The notes beneath the pieces are model-generated. The model was not told the DNA's origin. It searched no databases and saw only the letters and a list, made by a program, of their open reading frames with translations. This document shows positions 33,522 to 41,879 of a stretch of 64,000 nt of DNA, in pieces; position 1 is the first letter of the stretch; the number at the start of each line of letters is the position of its first letter. The DNA comes from an uncultured Erysipelotrichaceae bacterium (GTDB taxonomy: Bacteria > Bacillota_I > Bacilli_A > RFN20 > CAG-826): NCBI GenBank assembly GCA_902782395.1, contig CACZNF010000001.1, positions 1-64,000 on the forward strand, written 5' to 3'. A program made the translations under genes and the position numbers.

Positions 33522-35605
33522 TGAAGTTTACTCTCTATTCAAATAGCTATAGGGGTAGGGCAGATAAAACGCTCTATCCCTATAAGCATGAAGTAGTTGA
33601 TGAAGAATCTTTGAAGAAGGCAGTGAGTCATGACTACGTTGGTGTCACCTATAAAGATAACCACCGCACTGAGGCAGACTTTGAAAGCTGTGATGTTATC
33701 ATGGTTGACCTCGACAATGATCACTCCGAAAATCCTGAAGATTGGAAGTCATTAGAAGATATAAAGAACACTTTCCCAGATGTAAGCTTTGCTTATCAAT
33801 ATAGTCGCAACCATAACAAGATAAAGGACGGCAGACCAGCCAGACCTAAAATCCACTTATTATTCCCCTGTGCTCCAGTTGCTAGTGCAGAAGAATGTAA
33901 ATACTACAAGCAACTAATTTATTTGTATTTCCCGTTCATTGATACTAACGCGATGGATGCTGCTCGATGCTTATTTGGCACCGAAGACCCACAAGTTGGA
34001 ATAGTGGAAGGGAAGATGAACATCGATGAGTTCTTTAATGAAGAAAACTTCGAGCAGAATATCGGTAAAGTTAAGAAAGGCTCCCGCAATAAAACCATGT
34101 CAGTGGTGGCCGCCAAAATCTATAAAAGGATGGGTGCTACTGATGAAGCTACTGAAACCATCTACAAATATAACGAAGAACATATGGTTCCACCTCTTGA
34201 TAGGGAAGAACTAGATGCAACCGTTATTCCAAGTGCTAAGAAATTCTTCTTCACTAAAGTGATGGCAGACCCTAACTATAAGCCTGCTGATAAATATGAA
34301 GAAGCTGAATGGCAAAAGAAGCTATTTAGGAATAAAAACGGTGGTATTGCTAATACGCTTCTTAACTTAGTCGCTATCATCCAAAACGATGAACATCTAA
34401 AGAATATCGTTTATAACGAACTATCTGATTCATTAGAAATTGTCGGTGAAGTTCCGTGGGACCATCCCGGAAAGCAGTGGCGTGATGCAGATGATTCACA
34501 AGTTATCTGCTATGTGGAAAATACCTATCACGTTCACTTTTCTAAAGAAGTTTATATGACGGCTCTTCAAAAAGTAGCTGATGACCGCAAATATCACCCA
34601 ATCAAAGACTACTTTAATAATCTACCTGCTTGGGATGGTGTTAAGCGTGTTGACACTTTGCTCATCGATTACTTCGGTGCCGCTGATAACGAATACGTAC
34701 GAGCGGTTATTAGAAAGATGTTAGCTGGTGCCTATAGACGTGTCATGGAACCTGGTATCAAGTTTGATAACATCCTCTGCTTAAATACCAAACAAGGAAC
34801 TGGTAAATCTACGCTTATCGCTAAATTAGGTGGTGAATGGTATAACGACTCACTCGCTATCAGCGATATGGATGATAAGACCGCTGCAGAAAAGCTTCAG
34901 GGTTATTGGATCCTTGAAATCGGTGAGCTAGCAGGTATGAAGCGTGCTGACGTAGATAAAGTTAAAGCATTTGTCTCTCGCCAAAACGATAGATACCGTC
35001 CAGCTTTTGGAAGAAGAGTCACTGCTCATCTAAGACAATGTATTTTCTTTGCTACCACCAATAGTGAAAACGGCTTCTTAAGAGATACGACAGGTAATCG
35101 TAGATTCTGGGTTGTTAAAGCTAGTGGTGAAGGCACCAAAAAAGCATGGGATTTAACTAAAGCAGAAGTGGACCAAATATGGGCCGAAGTTAAAACCTAT
35201 GCTCAAGAAGAACAATTATTCCTTTCTTACAAGTTAGAAGAACTCGCTACTTATGAACAAAGTCAAGCGATGGAAATCGATGAAAGAGAAGGAATGATTA
35301 AAAAATATCTCGATACTTTAGTCCCTACTGATTGGGAATCGATGACTTTAGCTGAAAGGCGTGCGTTTTTATCAGGCGATGAGTTTATCACCAAGACTCG
35401 TGTCGGTACCGTTAAACGCGACAGAATCAGCAATATGGAAATCTGGTGTGAGTGTCTAGGTAAGGACCAAAATGCCCTAAAAAGACCTGACTCTTTGGAG
35501 CTTGCCAGCATCATGGTAAGAAACACGGAGTGGACACGAACTGACTCAACTTACAACTATCCTCTTTACGGAAGACAAAAAATCTATAGACGAAAAACCA
35601 AGTGA
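33521..35605 (+). CDS. VapE-type primase/helicase
   Basis: 694 residues. The N-terminal third resembles primase-polymerase-like domains (VIMVDLDNDHSE, RPKIHLLFP). The C-terminal part is a VapE/DUF5906-type P-loop ATPase with Walker A NTKQGTGKSTLIAKL (about 424), GYWILEIGELAG and FATTNSENGFLRD followed by TGNRRFW. It would start and unwind phage DNA. It directly precedes the repeat cluster at 35606, which suggests that cluster as its target. Confidence 0.85.
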   Translation: MKFTLYSNSYRGRADKTLYPYKHEVVDEESLKKAVSHDYVGVTYKDNHRTEADFESCDVIMVDLDNDHSENPEDWKSLEDIKNTFPDVSFAYQYSRNHNKIKDGRPARPKIHLLFPCAPVASAEECKYYKQLIYLYFPFIDTNAMDAARCLFGTEDPQVGIVEGKMNIDEFFNEENFEQNIGKVKKGSRNKTMSVVAAKIYKRMGATDEATETIYKYNEEHMVPPLDREELDATVIPSAKKFFFTKVMADPNYKPADKYEEAEWQKKLFRNKNGGIANTLLNLVAIIQNDEHLKNIVYNELSDSLEIVGEVPWDHPGKQWRDADDSQVICYVENTYHVHFSKEVYMTALQKVADDRKYHPIKDYFNNLPAWDGVKRVDTLLIDYFGAADNEYVRAVIRKMLAGAYRRVMEPGIKFDNILCLNTKQGTGKSTLIAKLGGEWYNDSLAISDMDDKTAAEKLQGYWILEIGELAGMKRADVDKVKAFVSRQNDRYRPAFGRRVTAHLRQCIFFATTNSENGFLRDTTGNRRFWVVKASGEGTKKAWDLTKAEVDQIWAEVKTYAQEEQLFLSYKLEELATYEQSQAMEIDEREGMIKKYLDTLVPTDWESMTLAERRAFLSGDEFITKTRVGTVKRDRISNMEIWCECLGKDQNALKRPDSLELASIMVRNTEWTRTDSTYNYPLYGRQKIYRRKTK

Positions 35606-35808
35606 GACACGAAGTCACCGTGTCAAATTCCTCTCTGTGTCCAAGAACGTGTCGCGTAGTAATACATTGTATTAAAAATCTAAAAACACGTAGTACACGA
35701 AAAATTGTATATAGAGAGGAATATAGATAATAAAAGGCAAAAACACGCAAAAAACACATACACGAGAGGTATATAAGGAAAATGTCGTGTCATCGTGTCT
35801 TCGTGTCA
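35606..35808 (+). repeat. CGTGTC/GACACG iteron-like cluster, candidate replication origin
   Basis: Six exact CGTGTC or GACACG copies (35606, 35619, 35648, 35786, 35794, 35802) and four further ACACG cores (35686, 35695, 35743, 35760) occur in about 200 bp. The last three are in tandem with an 8-base period. The middle is very AT-rich. It lies between the primase/helicase and VRR-NUC genes. Confidence 0.6.
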
Positions 35809-35816
35809 GAAGTCTT

Positions 35817-36116
35817 ATGGCAGAAGAAGCAAAAATCGAAAAGAAGCTTTGTCAGGAAGTAAAGAAGATAGGTGGTCTGGCCCTTAAGTTTATATCTACA
35901 GTAAACGGGTATCCAGACCGATTAATATTGGTGAAATTTGGTCGATTGGCTTTCGTGGAAGTTAAAGCACCTGGTAAGAAACCTAGACCATTACAAATTA
36001 GAAGAATCAACGAACTTAGGGACATGGGTTTCAAAGTCTATGTTCTTGATAACAAAAACCAAATCAACCACATCATTGATGAAATTAAAGGAGGCGATAG
36101 TGGATGGAATACGTAG
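35817..36116 (+). CDS. VRR-NUC domain nuclease
   Basis: 99 residues. The PD-(D/E)xK core is NGYPDRLILVKFGRLAFVEVKAPGKK, whose key elements are Asp before RLIL and the E-V-K triad, followed by LQIRRINELRDMGF. Stand-alone VRR-NUC proteins of this size are common in phage replication modules and may process branched DNA. ATG 35817 is preferred; the frame opens at 35787 within the repeats. It overlaps the helicase gene by 13 bases. Confidence 0.88.
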   Translation: MAEEAKIEKKLCQEVKKIGGLALKFISTVNGYPDRLILVKFGRLAFVEVKAPGKKPRPLQIRRINELRDMGFKVYVLDNKNQINHIIDEIKGGDSGWNT

Positions 36117-37498
36117 CACATGATTACCAAGCATACGCGACTAACTTTATTGAAAATCATCCTATCGCGGCAGTCTTGTTGGATATGGGAATGGGTAAAA
36201 GTGTTATTACTCTTACCGCTTTAAACGAGATGCTATTTGACTCCTTTGACATCCATAAGGTTCTAGTTATTACCCCATTAAGAATTGGAAAGATTACGTG
36301 GCCTGATGAATTAAAGAAATGGTCACATCTTAAAGACTTAAAAGCAGTAGTAGCGATTGGAACTGAAAAGGTCAGATTAAAAGCTCTTAAAAGCAAAGCT
36401 GATATTTATATCATTAACCGCGAAAACGTCATGTGGCTTTATGAAATGTGGAGTAGAGGAGTTATTGCTAATGACTTCGATACCATTGTCATTGATGAAT
36501 TATCTTCTTTCAAAAATCCGAGATCCTTGAGATTTAAGGCTCTAAGAAAGATTAGGTGTTTCACCAAAAGAGTCATCGGTCTAACTGGAACCCCATGTCC
36601 TAACTCTCTTTTAGACCTTTGGGCAGAATTTGCGATATTAGATGGTGGAGTGAGACTAGGAAAGTTTATCACCCATTACCGCGAGCAGTATTTTAGACCA
36701 GGAGCCACGAATGGAAATGTTGTCTTTAATTACATCCCTTTACTTGGTGCAGAAGAAGCAATTTATAAAAGGATTGATGATATCACCATCTCCATGAAGG
36801 CCATTGACCATCTAAAGATGCCTGACTTAATTAAAAACGAATATAAGGTTTATTTATCCCCAAGCGAGCTGAAGAAATATAGCGATTTCAAAAAGCAGCT
36901 TGCTATGGAAATAAAAGGTGAAGTAATAACCGCTGCTAATGCCGCTGTTCTTTCTAACAAATTACTGCAAGTGGCCAATGGTGCCATCTATGAAGAAGGT
37001 TCACGTTCTTACGTTGATGTCCACGATAAGAAACTAGAGGCTTTAGAAGATATCATCGAATCTGCTAATAGAAAGCCAATTCTAGTCGCTTATCGGTTCC
37101 AACATGACCTAGAGCGAATAAAAGCAAAGCTTAGGAGCATTCCAGATCTCGTTTATGAAGAAATAAATAGTCCAGAATCGATAAGAAGATGGAATAACAA
37201 AGAAATCCATGTCGGATTAGTACAGCCACAGTCAGTTGGACACGGCCTAAATCTTCAATCTGGCGGAAACACCATAATTTGGTATTCGATGTGCTTTTCT
37301 TTGGAAGCTTATCAACAAACCAATGCCAGATTATATCGACAGGGTCAAGAAAGTGACACGGTGGTGGTTATTCACTTAGTGGCTGATAAAACAATCGATG
37401 AACATGCCCTTCGTGTATTAGAAGGAAAAACAGATACACAAAACGCATTACTAGATGCAGTCAAAGCAGAAATAGGAGGAAAGAGCGATGACTTATGA
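36104..37498 (+). CDS. SNF2/DEAD-like phage helicase
   Basis: 464 residues with Walker A LLDMGMGKSVITL (27-33), Walker B-like TIVIDELSSFK (about 129), GLTGTPCPN (motif III), and C-terminal GHGLNLQSGGNTIIW with ARLYRQGQ (motifs V and VI) of SNF2-type translocases. Typical of these phages, next to VRR-NUC. Probably remodels or unwinds DNA during replication or recombination. Overlaps both neighbours. Confidence 0.88.
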   Translation: MEYVAHDYQAYATNFIENHPIAAVLLDMGMGKSVITLTALNEMLFDSFDIHKVLVITPLRIGKITWPDELKKWSHLKDLKAVVAIGTEKVRLKALKSKADIYIINRENVMWLYEMWSRGVIANDFDTIVIDELSSFKNPRSLRFKALRKIRCFTKRVIGLTGTPCPNSLLDLWAEFAILDGGVRLGKFITHYREQYFRPGATNGNVVFNYIPLLGAEEAIYKRIDDITISMKAIDHLKMPDLIKNEYKVYLSPSELKKYSDFKKQLAMEIKGEVITAANAAVLSNKLLQVANGAIYEEGSRSYVDVHDKKLEALEDIIESANRKPILVAYRFQHDLERIKAKLRSIPDLVYEEINSPESIRRWNNKEIHVGLVQPQSVGHGLNLQSGGNTIIWYSMCFSLEAYQQTNARLYRQGQESDTVVVIHLVADKTIDEHALRVLEGKTDTQNALLDAVKAEIGGKSDDL

Positions 37499-37925
37499 TG
37501 AAACAAAAGCTTATTTATCACAGTATTATTACGCTTATCAAAAGGTAGATTCCTTAAAGGAAGAACTTCGCTGTTTGGAAGAATTAGCCAATGGTACACA
37601 GGGCATCAACTACGATGAACCAGTGGTGCAGAAGTCTCGTTCTTTAAAGGCACCTTTTATTCGCTATATTGATAGAATCCAAAGGAAGGAAGAAGAACTT
37701 TCTAAAAAGGTGGAAGAGCTTCTTAATCTTAAAGATGAAATCCATGAAGCAATAGCGACCGTCAATGACCCAGTAATGGAACTAGTTCTTACTTACCGCT
37801 ACATCAATTTCTGGGAATGGTGTGATATAGCTAGCAAGCTTCATTATGCGGAAAGCTATGTTTATAAGCTTCATCGTAAAGCCATATCCTTAGTTTTGAT
37901 AAAAGAGGATAGTAAAAGGCAGTAA
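37488..37925 (+). CDS. DUF1492-like phage transcription regulator
   Basis: 145 residues. The N-terminal coiled region and C-terminal HTH (MELVLTYRYINFWEWCDIASKLHYAESYVYKLHRKA, a sigma region 4-like pattern) are typical of DUF1492 proteins. They sit at the end of the early module and are thought to switch on late genes. Followed by a terminator and then the packaging genes, which supports that role. Confidence 0.75.
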   Translation: MTYDETKAYLSQYYYAYQKVDSLKEELRCLEELANGTQGINYDEPVVQKSRSLKAPFIRYIDRIQRKEEELSKKVEELLNLKDEIHEAIATVNDPVMELVLTYRYINFWEWCDIASKLHYAESYVYKLHRKAISLVLIKEDSKRQ

Positions 37926-37999
37926 AACATAGTTTTAGATAGTTTGAAAAAGTCGCTTTTCTCTGATATGCTAAAATCAGCGAAAGCTATAAACAGAAG

Positions 38000-38024
38000 C
38001 CCACTAGAGATAGTGGGTTTTTGC
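38000..38024 (+). terminator. Terminator of the early module
   Basis: CCCACTA-GAGA-TAGTGGG followed by TTTTTGCTT. Confidence 0.9.
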
Positions 38025-38121
38025 TTGTGTGTTTTTGACATACTTGACCTCCTTTCTGGTCCCACCTGAGTTTGTTTCTTTCCTTGGGTGGGCCGCTTGA
38101 TGGAGGGAGGAAGGAGAAGAG

Positions 38122-38484
38122 ATGCCACGTAAGCCATTAAAACCATGTCGTTATCCCGGATGCCCTAAGTTAACCAGTGGTTTATATTGCGAGGATCATC
38201 AGGGAATCATGGACCGCAACTACAATCAATACACGCGTTCAGCAAATCATAATAAAAAATATGGACGTGCTTGGAAGCGTATCCGTGATAGATACATAAA
38301 GGAACACCCACTGTGCGAGCTGTGTTTAAAGGAACAAAAGCTTATACCAGCAACCGAAGTTCACCACATTGTTTTCGTTGAAAATGGTGGTGGAAATGAA
38401 GACAGCAATCTTTTAGCGGTTTGTCATAGCCACCATCAGTGGATCCATAAAAATTTTAAATCCGGTGAAATCAAAAAGGGGTAG
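38122..38484 (+). CDS. HNH endonuclease, packaging-associated
   Basis: 120 residues with an N-terminal zinc ribbon (CRYPGCP, YCEDH) and an HNH core CELCLKEQ, EVHHIVF, NLLAVCHSHHQWIH. HNH proteins beside terminase are common in cos phages and help cut the concatemer. Strong GGAGGGAGGAAGGAG before ATG. The leader has complementary arms CCCACC (near 38065) and GGTGGG (near 38088) that may modulate expression. Confidence 0.9.
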   Translation: MPRKPLKPCRYPGCPKLTSGLYCEDHQGIMDRNYNQYTRSANHNKKYGRAWKRIRDRYIKEHPLCELCLKEQKLIPATEVHHIVFVENGGGNEDSNLLAVCHSHHQWIHKNFKSGEIKKG

Positions 38485-38587
38485 GGGGTATCAAATCTCT
38501 ACAGACTTTTTATCGGACATCGGCCCGGGGTTTCACGCGAAAAAATCGCGAAATCAAGAGGGTAATAGGGCAAGAAAGGAGTAGCCT
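38485..38587 (+). other. Candidate cos/packaging region
   Basis: A G-rich, atypical stretch between HNH and TerS: GGGGTAGGGGGTATC, then CGGACATCGGCCCGGGG, then a hairpin CGCGA-AAAAA-TCGCG (38536-38550). Position and composition match cos regions of HNH-carrying phages. The actual nick sites are not identifiable by eye. Confidence 0.5.
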
Positions 38588-39148
38588 ATGGCTAAAGGTA
38601 CGAATACACATGGCGGTAAACGCCTAAATTCAGGCAGAAAAAGCAAATCTGTACTTGAAAAAACCGAAAGCGGAAATCCGGGTCATAGACCACTCAAAGT
38701 CATTGATGTCCCTGATGCGATTGAAGGGGTGGAGATGGAAGGAGTGGACATGCCTGAACCTGCAGAATTCTTATCTGCAACACAAAGAGATGGGTCCACG
38801 CTACAAGCTGGCGATATTTATAAGAACACTTGGATGTGGCTTAAACAGCTCGGTGTAGAGAAGCTGGTGCCGGTCCAGATCATCCAACAATTCGCGATGA
38901 ACTCCGCTAGATGGATTCAATGTGAAGATGCTGTTACCAAATATGGTCACTTAGGCAAACACCCAACAAGCGGTAACCCAATGAGGTCACCATATGTTGG
39001 CATGGCTATTGACTATCAAAGGTCTGCATTACAAATTTGGCTCCAAATCTATCAGATTGTTAAAGAAAACTGCTCTGTTGATTATCGCAACGGACTAAAC
39101 CCTGCAGATGATGTGATGGAAAGACTCCTAAGAAGCAGGGGAAATTAA
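38588..39148 (+). CDS. Terminase small subunit, P27-like
   Basis: 186 residues. GGKRLNSGRKSK and NPGHRPL at the N-terminus are typical of P27-type TerS, with helical DNA-binding/oligomerisation regions following. It recognises the packaging site and hands DNA to TerL. AAAGGAG precedes ATG. Unusually, TerL is about 4.8 kb away, separated by cargo genes. Confidence 0.85.
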   Translation: MAKGTNTHGGKRLNSGRKSKSVLEKTESGNPGHRPLKVIDVPDAIEGVEMEGVDMPEPAEFLSATQRDGSTLQAGDIYKNTWMWLKQLGVEKLVPVQIIQQFAMNSARWIQCEDAVTKYGHLGKHPTSGNPMRSPYVGMAIDYQRSALQIWLQIYQIVKENCSVDYRNGLNPADDVMERLLRSRGN

Positions 39149-39239
39149 CCGCAAAAATTGTATCAAAGTAGTGTCTTATTAAGTTGCTATTACTATGTAA
39201 TAGAGCGAATATATGAGTACCAGAAAAGAGGTACTTAAA

Positions 39240-39371
39240 ATGAAAAAAATGGTAAACAAAAAGGCCTACAGAAAAGCCAAGAAAGAAAAGGAACTTGAGA
39301 TGTGCAAAAAGTCATCTGAGTACCATTTTGGAAGCTTCGTTAATGGAAAATGGGAAGTTCTTCCTTTCTAA
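39240..39371 (+). CDS. Small Lys-rich protein (43 residues)
   Basis: MKKMVNKKAYRKAKKEKELE, then a more ordinary C-terminus ending WEVLPF. AGAGG lies 8 bases before ATG. It is followed 11 bases later by the next small gene, so it is part of a run of small phage genes. Function unknown. Confidence 0.5.
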   Translation: MKKMVNKKAYRKAKKEKELEMCKKSSEYHFGSFVNGKWEVLPF

Positions 39372-39382
39372 GAGGTAACAGT

Positions 39383-39604
39383 ATGGCAAGACACATTGAA
39401 ACTAAAAAAGGACTCAATACCCTAGCAGATAGAATGTGCAAGTGGGGATTTGAACACCAAGGCAAACCAGAATACAAATTTGAAGAATTCGATTATTGGT
39501 GGAAAGTGGTGGCCGGTTGTATCACAGAAGGCTTGGCTATGGATGAGGTAGATTATGAAAACGCACCTACATGGTTCAGAGAGCTTTGGAGGGGGTTGAA
39601 ATAA
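39383..39604 (+). CDS. Small unknown phage protein
   Basis: 73 residues, Trp-rich (WGFEHQG, YWWKVVAG, WFRELWRG). ATG 39383 follows AAGAGG by 8 bases; the frame also opens at 39350 inside the preceding gene. The stop overlaps the next ATG. Not recognised. Confidence 0.6.
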   Translation: MARHIETKKGLNTLADRMCKWGFEHQGKPEYKFEEFDYWWKVVAGCITEGLAMDEVDYENAPTWFRELWRGLK

Positions 39605-39855
39605 TGTATTTAGTAACTGAAGGCAAACGCAAAGAGAACCAATTAGGATACGCTCCTAAGACTCAAGAATATGTTTATTACCATCATGGTAAGGAAATAT
39701 GGAGGGAAAAAGGAGATACCAGTCTCCTTGATTACTTCAACGAAGTAAGAGCAGACGTTCGCATGTTCAGAGATGAGGATATCAAAGACAATCCAATCTG
39801 GAAAAAGTACAGTGACTCCTGCTTTGAATTTGAAAGAAAGGAGCGTGGCTGGTAA
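39604..39855 (+). CDS. Small unknown phage protein
   Basis: 83 residues, rich in Tyr, Glu and Lys (QEYVYYHHGKEIW, DYFNEVRADVRMF). One-base overlap with both neighbours and TTGGAGGGGG upstream. Not recognised. Confidence 0.6.
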   Translation: MYLVTEGKRKENQLGYAPKTQEYVYYHHGKEIWREKGDTSLLDYFNEVRADVRMFRDEDIKDNPIWKKYSDSCFEFERKERGW

Positions 39856-40295
39856 TGCAAGACAGATTAAGACTATTCCGTTGGATTGATGAATTCATGA
39901 AAGGCAACTTCGATGATGCCGATGTAAGAACCCAAATATTGGCCGGTTGGTATGATTGGTTCTGCAAAGATAGCAGCTTAGCCAACAAAACCAAAAAGAT
40001 GGGTAACATCATTAAGCAAGTCAAACGTGGTGGTAAGGTTGATATCGAAAACTGGTATGTTTGGTTCAAAAACAACTGTCCACTAAATGGTCCCTTATAT
40101 GACGATTTTAGATTTGCGGACTTGGAAACTGGTAACGTAATGTTCACCATCCAAATAGACTGTTGCTGGAACAAGAGCAGATACGCGGTTTATGGAAGAA
40201 CACCAGATGGAGAATTCCATTCTGATGAACCTCTATTTGAAACCGACTCATCAAGGGAACTTGTTAAATGGCTTAATAGCCCTTGGGAAAACTAG
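39855..40295 (+). CDS. Unknown phage protein
   Basis: 146 residues: a helical N-terminus (RLFRWIDEFMKGNFDD), a Cys/Trp-containing central strand region (IQIDCCWNKSRYAVYGRTPDGEF), and an end ELVKWLNSPW. No family recognised. Last of four coupled small genes between TerS and the metI terminator-like hairpin. Confidence 0.6.
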   Translation: MQDRLRLFRWIDEFMKGNFDDADVRTQILAGWYDWFCKDSSLANKTKKMGNIIKQVKRGGKVDIENWYVWFKNNCPLNGPLYDDFRFADLETGNVMFTIQIDCCWNKSRYAVYGRTPDGEFHSDEPLFETDSSRELVKWLNSPWEN

Positions 40296-40314
40296 GCTTA
40301 GACACAATTAGAAC

Positions 40315-40333
40315 AGCACCTTCGGGTGCTTTT
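40315..40333 (+). terminator. UUCG hairpin ahead of metI
   Basis: AGCACC-TTCG-GGTGCT followed by TTTA. A stable tetraloop stem with a short U tract; it may end the small-gene transcript or act as a partial brake for metI, whose ATG is 24 bases later. Confidence 0.7.
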
Positions 40334-40356
40334 ACTTTGTAAAGGAGATAAAGGAG

Positions 40357-41004
40357 ATGTTTGATGCCACAATAGAAACTTTATACATGTCCTTTGTTTC
40401 TTTGATTATCTCTTGGGTCATAGCTTTACCGCTTGGCTCTTTAGTCAGTGAAACAAGACCAGGAGGATTGTTTCCTTCTCGAATAGCAAACTTTATCTTA
40501 AACAGAATCATCGACATTGGCCGTTCCATACCATTTATTCTTTTGGTGGTATTTTTATTTCCTTTCACGAGGTTATTAATTGGAACAGCAATAGGAACAA
40601 CAGCGATGATAGTGCCTTTGACAATCTGTGCTATCCCTTTTGAGGCACGATTAGTGGAAGAAGCTCTCTCCGAAGTTCCTTATTCAATTGTTGAGGCCGC
40701 TAAGATTGATGGAGCTAGTAATCTAAAGATTATCGTTAGAATAAAGTGGGCCTGTAAGGTTCCTTATCTAGTTAATTCGGTCGGTATTAGCTTGATTAAT
40801 ATCATCGGCTATTCCGCTATGGCTGGAGTAGTTGGTGGAGGTGGCATTGGTAGTCACGCCATCATTTTTGGTTTTCAGCGATTTAACTGGAACATCATCG
40901 CAATTGATGTAGTGATAATTGTGATCATTGTTTGCTTAATTCAAATCATTAATAACCTGTTAGTCAGGTTTCTTTTATGGAGGTGCCTATGCATAAAACA
41001 CTAA
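40357..41004 (+). CDS. metI: Methionine ABC transporter permease
   Basis: 215 residues, the usual MetI length, with about five membrane helices. The ATPase-docking EAA loop reads SIVEAAKIDGASNLKIIVRI, and the MetI-typical GIGSHAIIFGFQRFNWN follows. MetI works with MetQ (binding lipoprotein) and MetN (ATPase) to import methionine. Here metQ overlaps by 16 bases but no metN is present in the window, so a host MetN would be required. Its location inside a phage packaging module is very unusual. Confidence 0.88.
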   Translation: MFDATIETLYMSFVSLIISWVIALPLGSLVSETRPGGLFPSRIANFILNRIIDIGRSIPFILLVVFLFPFTRLLIGTAIGTTAMIVPLTICAIPFEARLVEEALSEVPYSIVEAAKIDGASNLKIIVRIKWACKVPYLVNSVGISLINIIGYSAMAGVVGGGGIGSHAIIFGFQRFNWNIIAIDVVIIVIIVCLIQIINNLLVRFLLWRCLCIKH

Positions 41005-41726
41005 AGTTTCTCATACTTGCCTGCTTGCCTGTGCTTACGCTAGCAGGATGCAAAGAATCAAACCAAATAATCGTAGTGGGAGCAAGTTCAACTCCCCATG
41101 CTTTAATCTTAGAACAAACCAAAGGTTACATTAACGAAAAAGGCTATGAATTGGAAATTAAAGTCTTTAATGATTATGTCCTTCCAAATTATGCCTTAGA
41201 AAATGGTGAGCTTGATGCGAATTATTTCCAACACAAACCTTATCTAAACGAATTTAATGAATCTAATGGGACGCATCTGGTCCCTGTTCTTGATGTTCAC
41301 TTTGAACCAATGGGTATCTATGGCGGCAATAAAAATACGCTAGGTTCTTTTGAAAGAGGTGACAAAGTCATCGTTCCTAGTGATAAGTCAAATTACGAAA
41401 GAGCAGTTGAACTTTTAGAAGAAACTGGAATGGCCACTGCAAATCTCGTACAAGTTGAAGCTCAGAACATTCCGCTCATGTTAAGCGACTGTGCTTATGC
41501 TGTTATTAACGGCAACTATGCTTTATCTTCAGGAGTAGTGAGCCGCTGCTTGGTTACAGAAGATAAAGAATCTGAAATCGCTAAAACCATGGCGAATGTC
41601 ATCGCTGTTAAAGAAGGCAAACAAGAAGCTGAAAAAACAAAAGTTCTAGTTGAAGCCTTAAAACAAGAAAACATCAAAAGCTATATTGAATCACAATTTG
41701 GAGATTCAGTTATCTATATGGCTTAA
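40989..41726 (+). CDS. metQ: Methionine-binding lipoprotein, NlpA/MetQ family
   Basis: 245 residues. Signal peptide with lipobox TLAGC (Cys21). Family landmarks are VVGASSTPHALIL, ANYFQHKPYLNEF and AVINGNYAL. The loop before the second lobe is about 20 residues shorter than in MetQ proteins I know, which gives a compact protein. It would capture methionine outside and deliver it to MetI. GGAGG lies 7 bases before ATG 40989; a frame start at 40977 is upstream of that site. Confidence 0.87.
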   Translation: MHKTLKFLILACLPVLTLAGCKESNQIIVVGASSTPHALILEQTKGYINEKGYELEIKVFNDYVLPNYALENGELDANYFQHKPYLNEFNESNGTHLVPVLDVHFEPMGIYGGNKNTLGSFERGDKVIVPSDKSNYERAVELLEETGMATANLVQVEAQNIPLMLSDCAYAVINGNYALSSGVVSRCLVTEDKESEIAKTMANVIAVKEGKQEAEKTKVLVEALKQENIKSYIESQFGDSVIYMA

Positions 41727-41744
41727 TTTATTATTTGTCTCTTA

Positions 41745-41851
41745 GAGAATTAATTCTCAAGAGTCTAATAATACCCGTGAAAAATAGTATTTTTACCCCA
41801 GAAAATGGGGCTTTTTGATGTCTATACTCAATAACTAGTTATTCAGTATAG
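41745..41851 (+). promoter_or_regulatory. Palindrome-rich control region ahead of metK
   Basis: Contains a 14-bp perfect palindrome GAGAATTAATTCTC (41745-41758), a terminator-like hairpin ACCCCAGAAAATGGGG plus CTTTTT (about 41795-41816), and a 30-bp inverted repeat (41822-41851; outer arms CTATACT/AGTATAG, inner AATAACT/AGTTATT, one C/C mismatch per arm). The last ends 14 bases before the metK ribosome site. It is consistent with an operator or an attenuator; no known SAM-riboswitch consensus was recognised. Confidence 0.55.
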
Positions 41852-41879
41852 GTAAAAATTGATAAAAGGAGGAATGCCT

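Noticed and set aside
41727..41879. SAM riboswitch ahead of metK
   Set aside because: No SAM-I, SAM-II or SMK-box consensus could be matched by eye; simple palindromes explain the region better.
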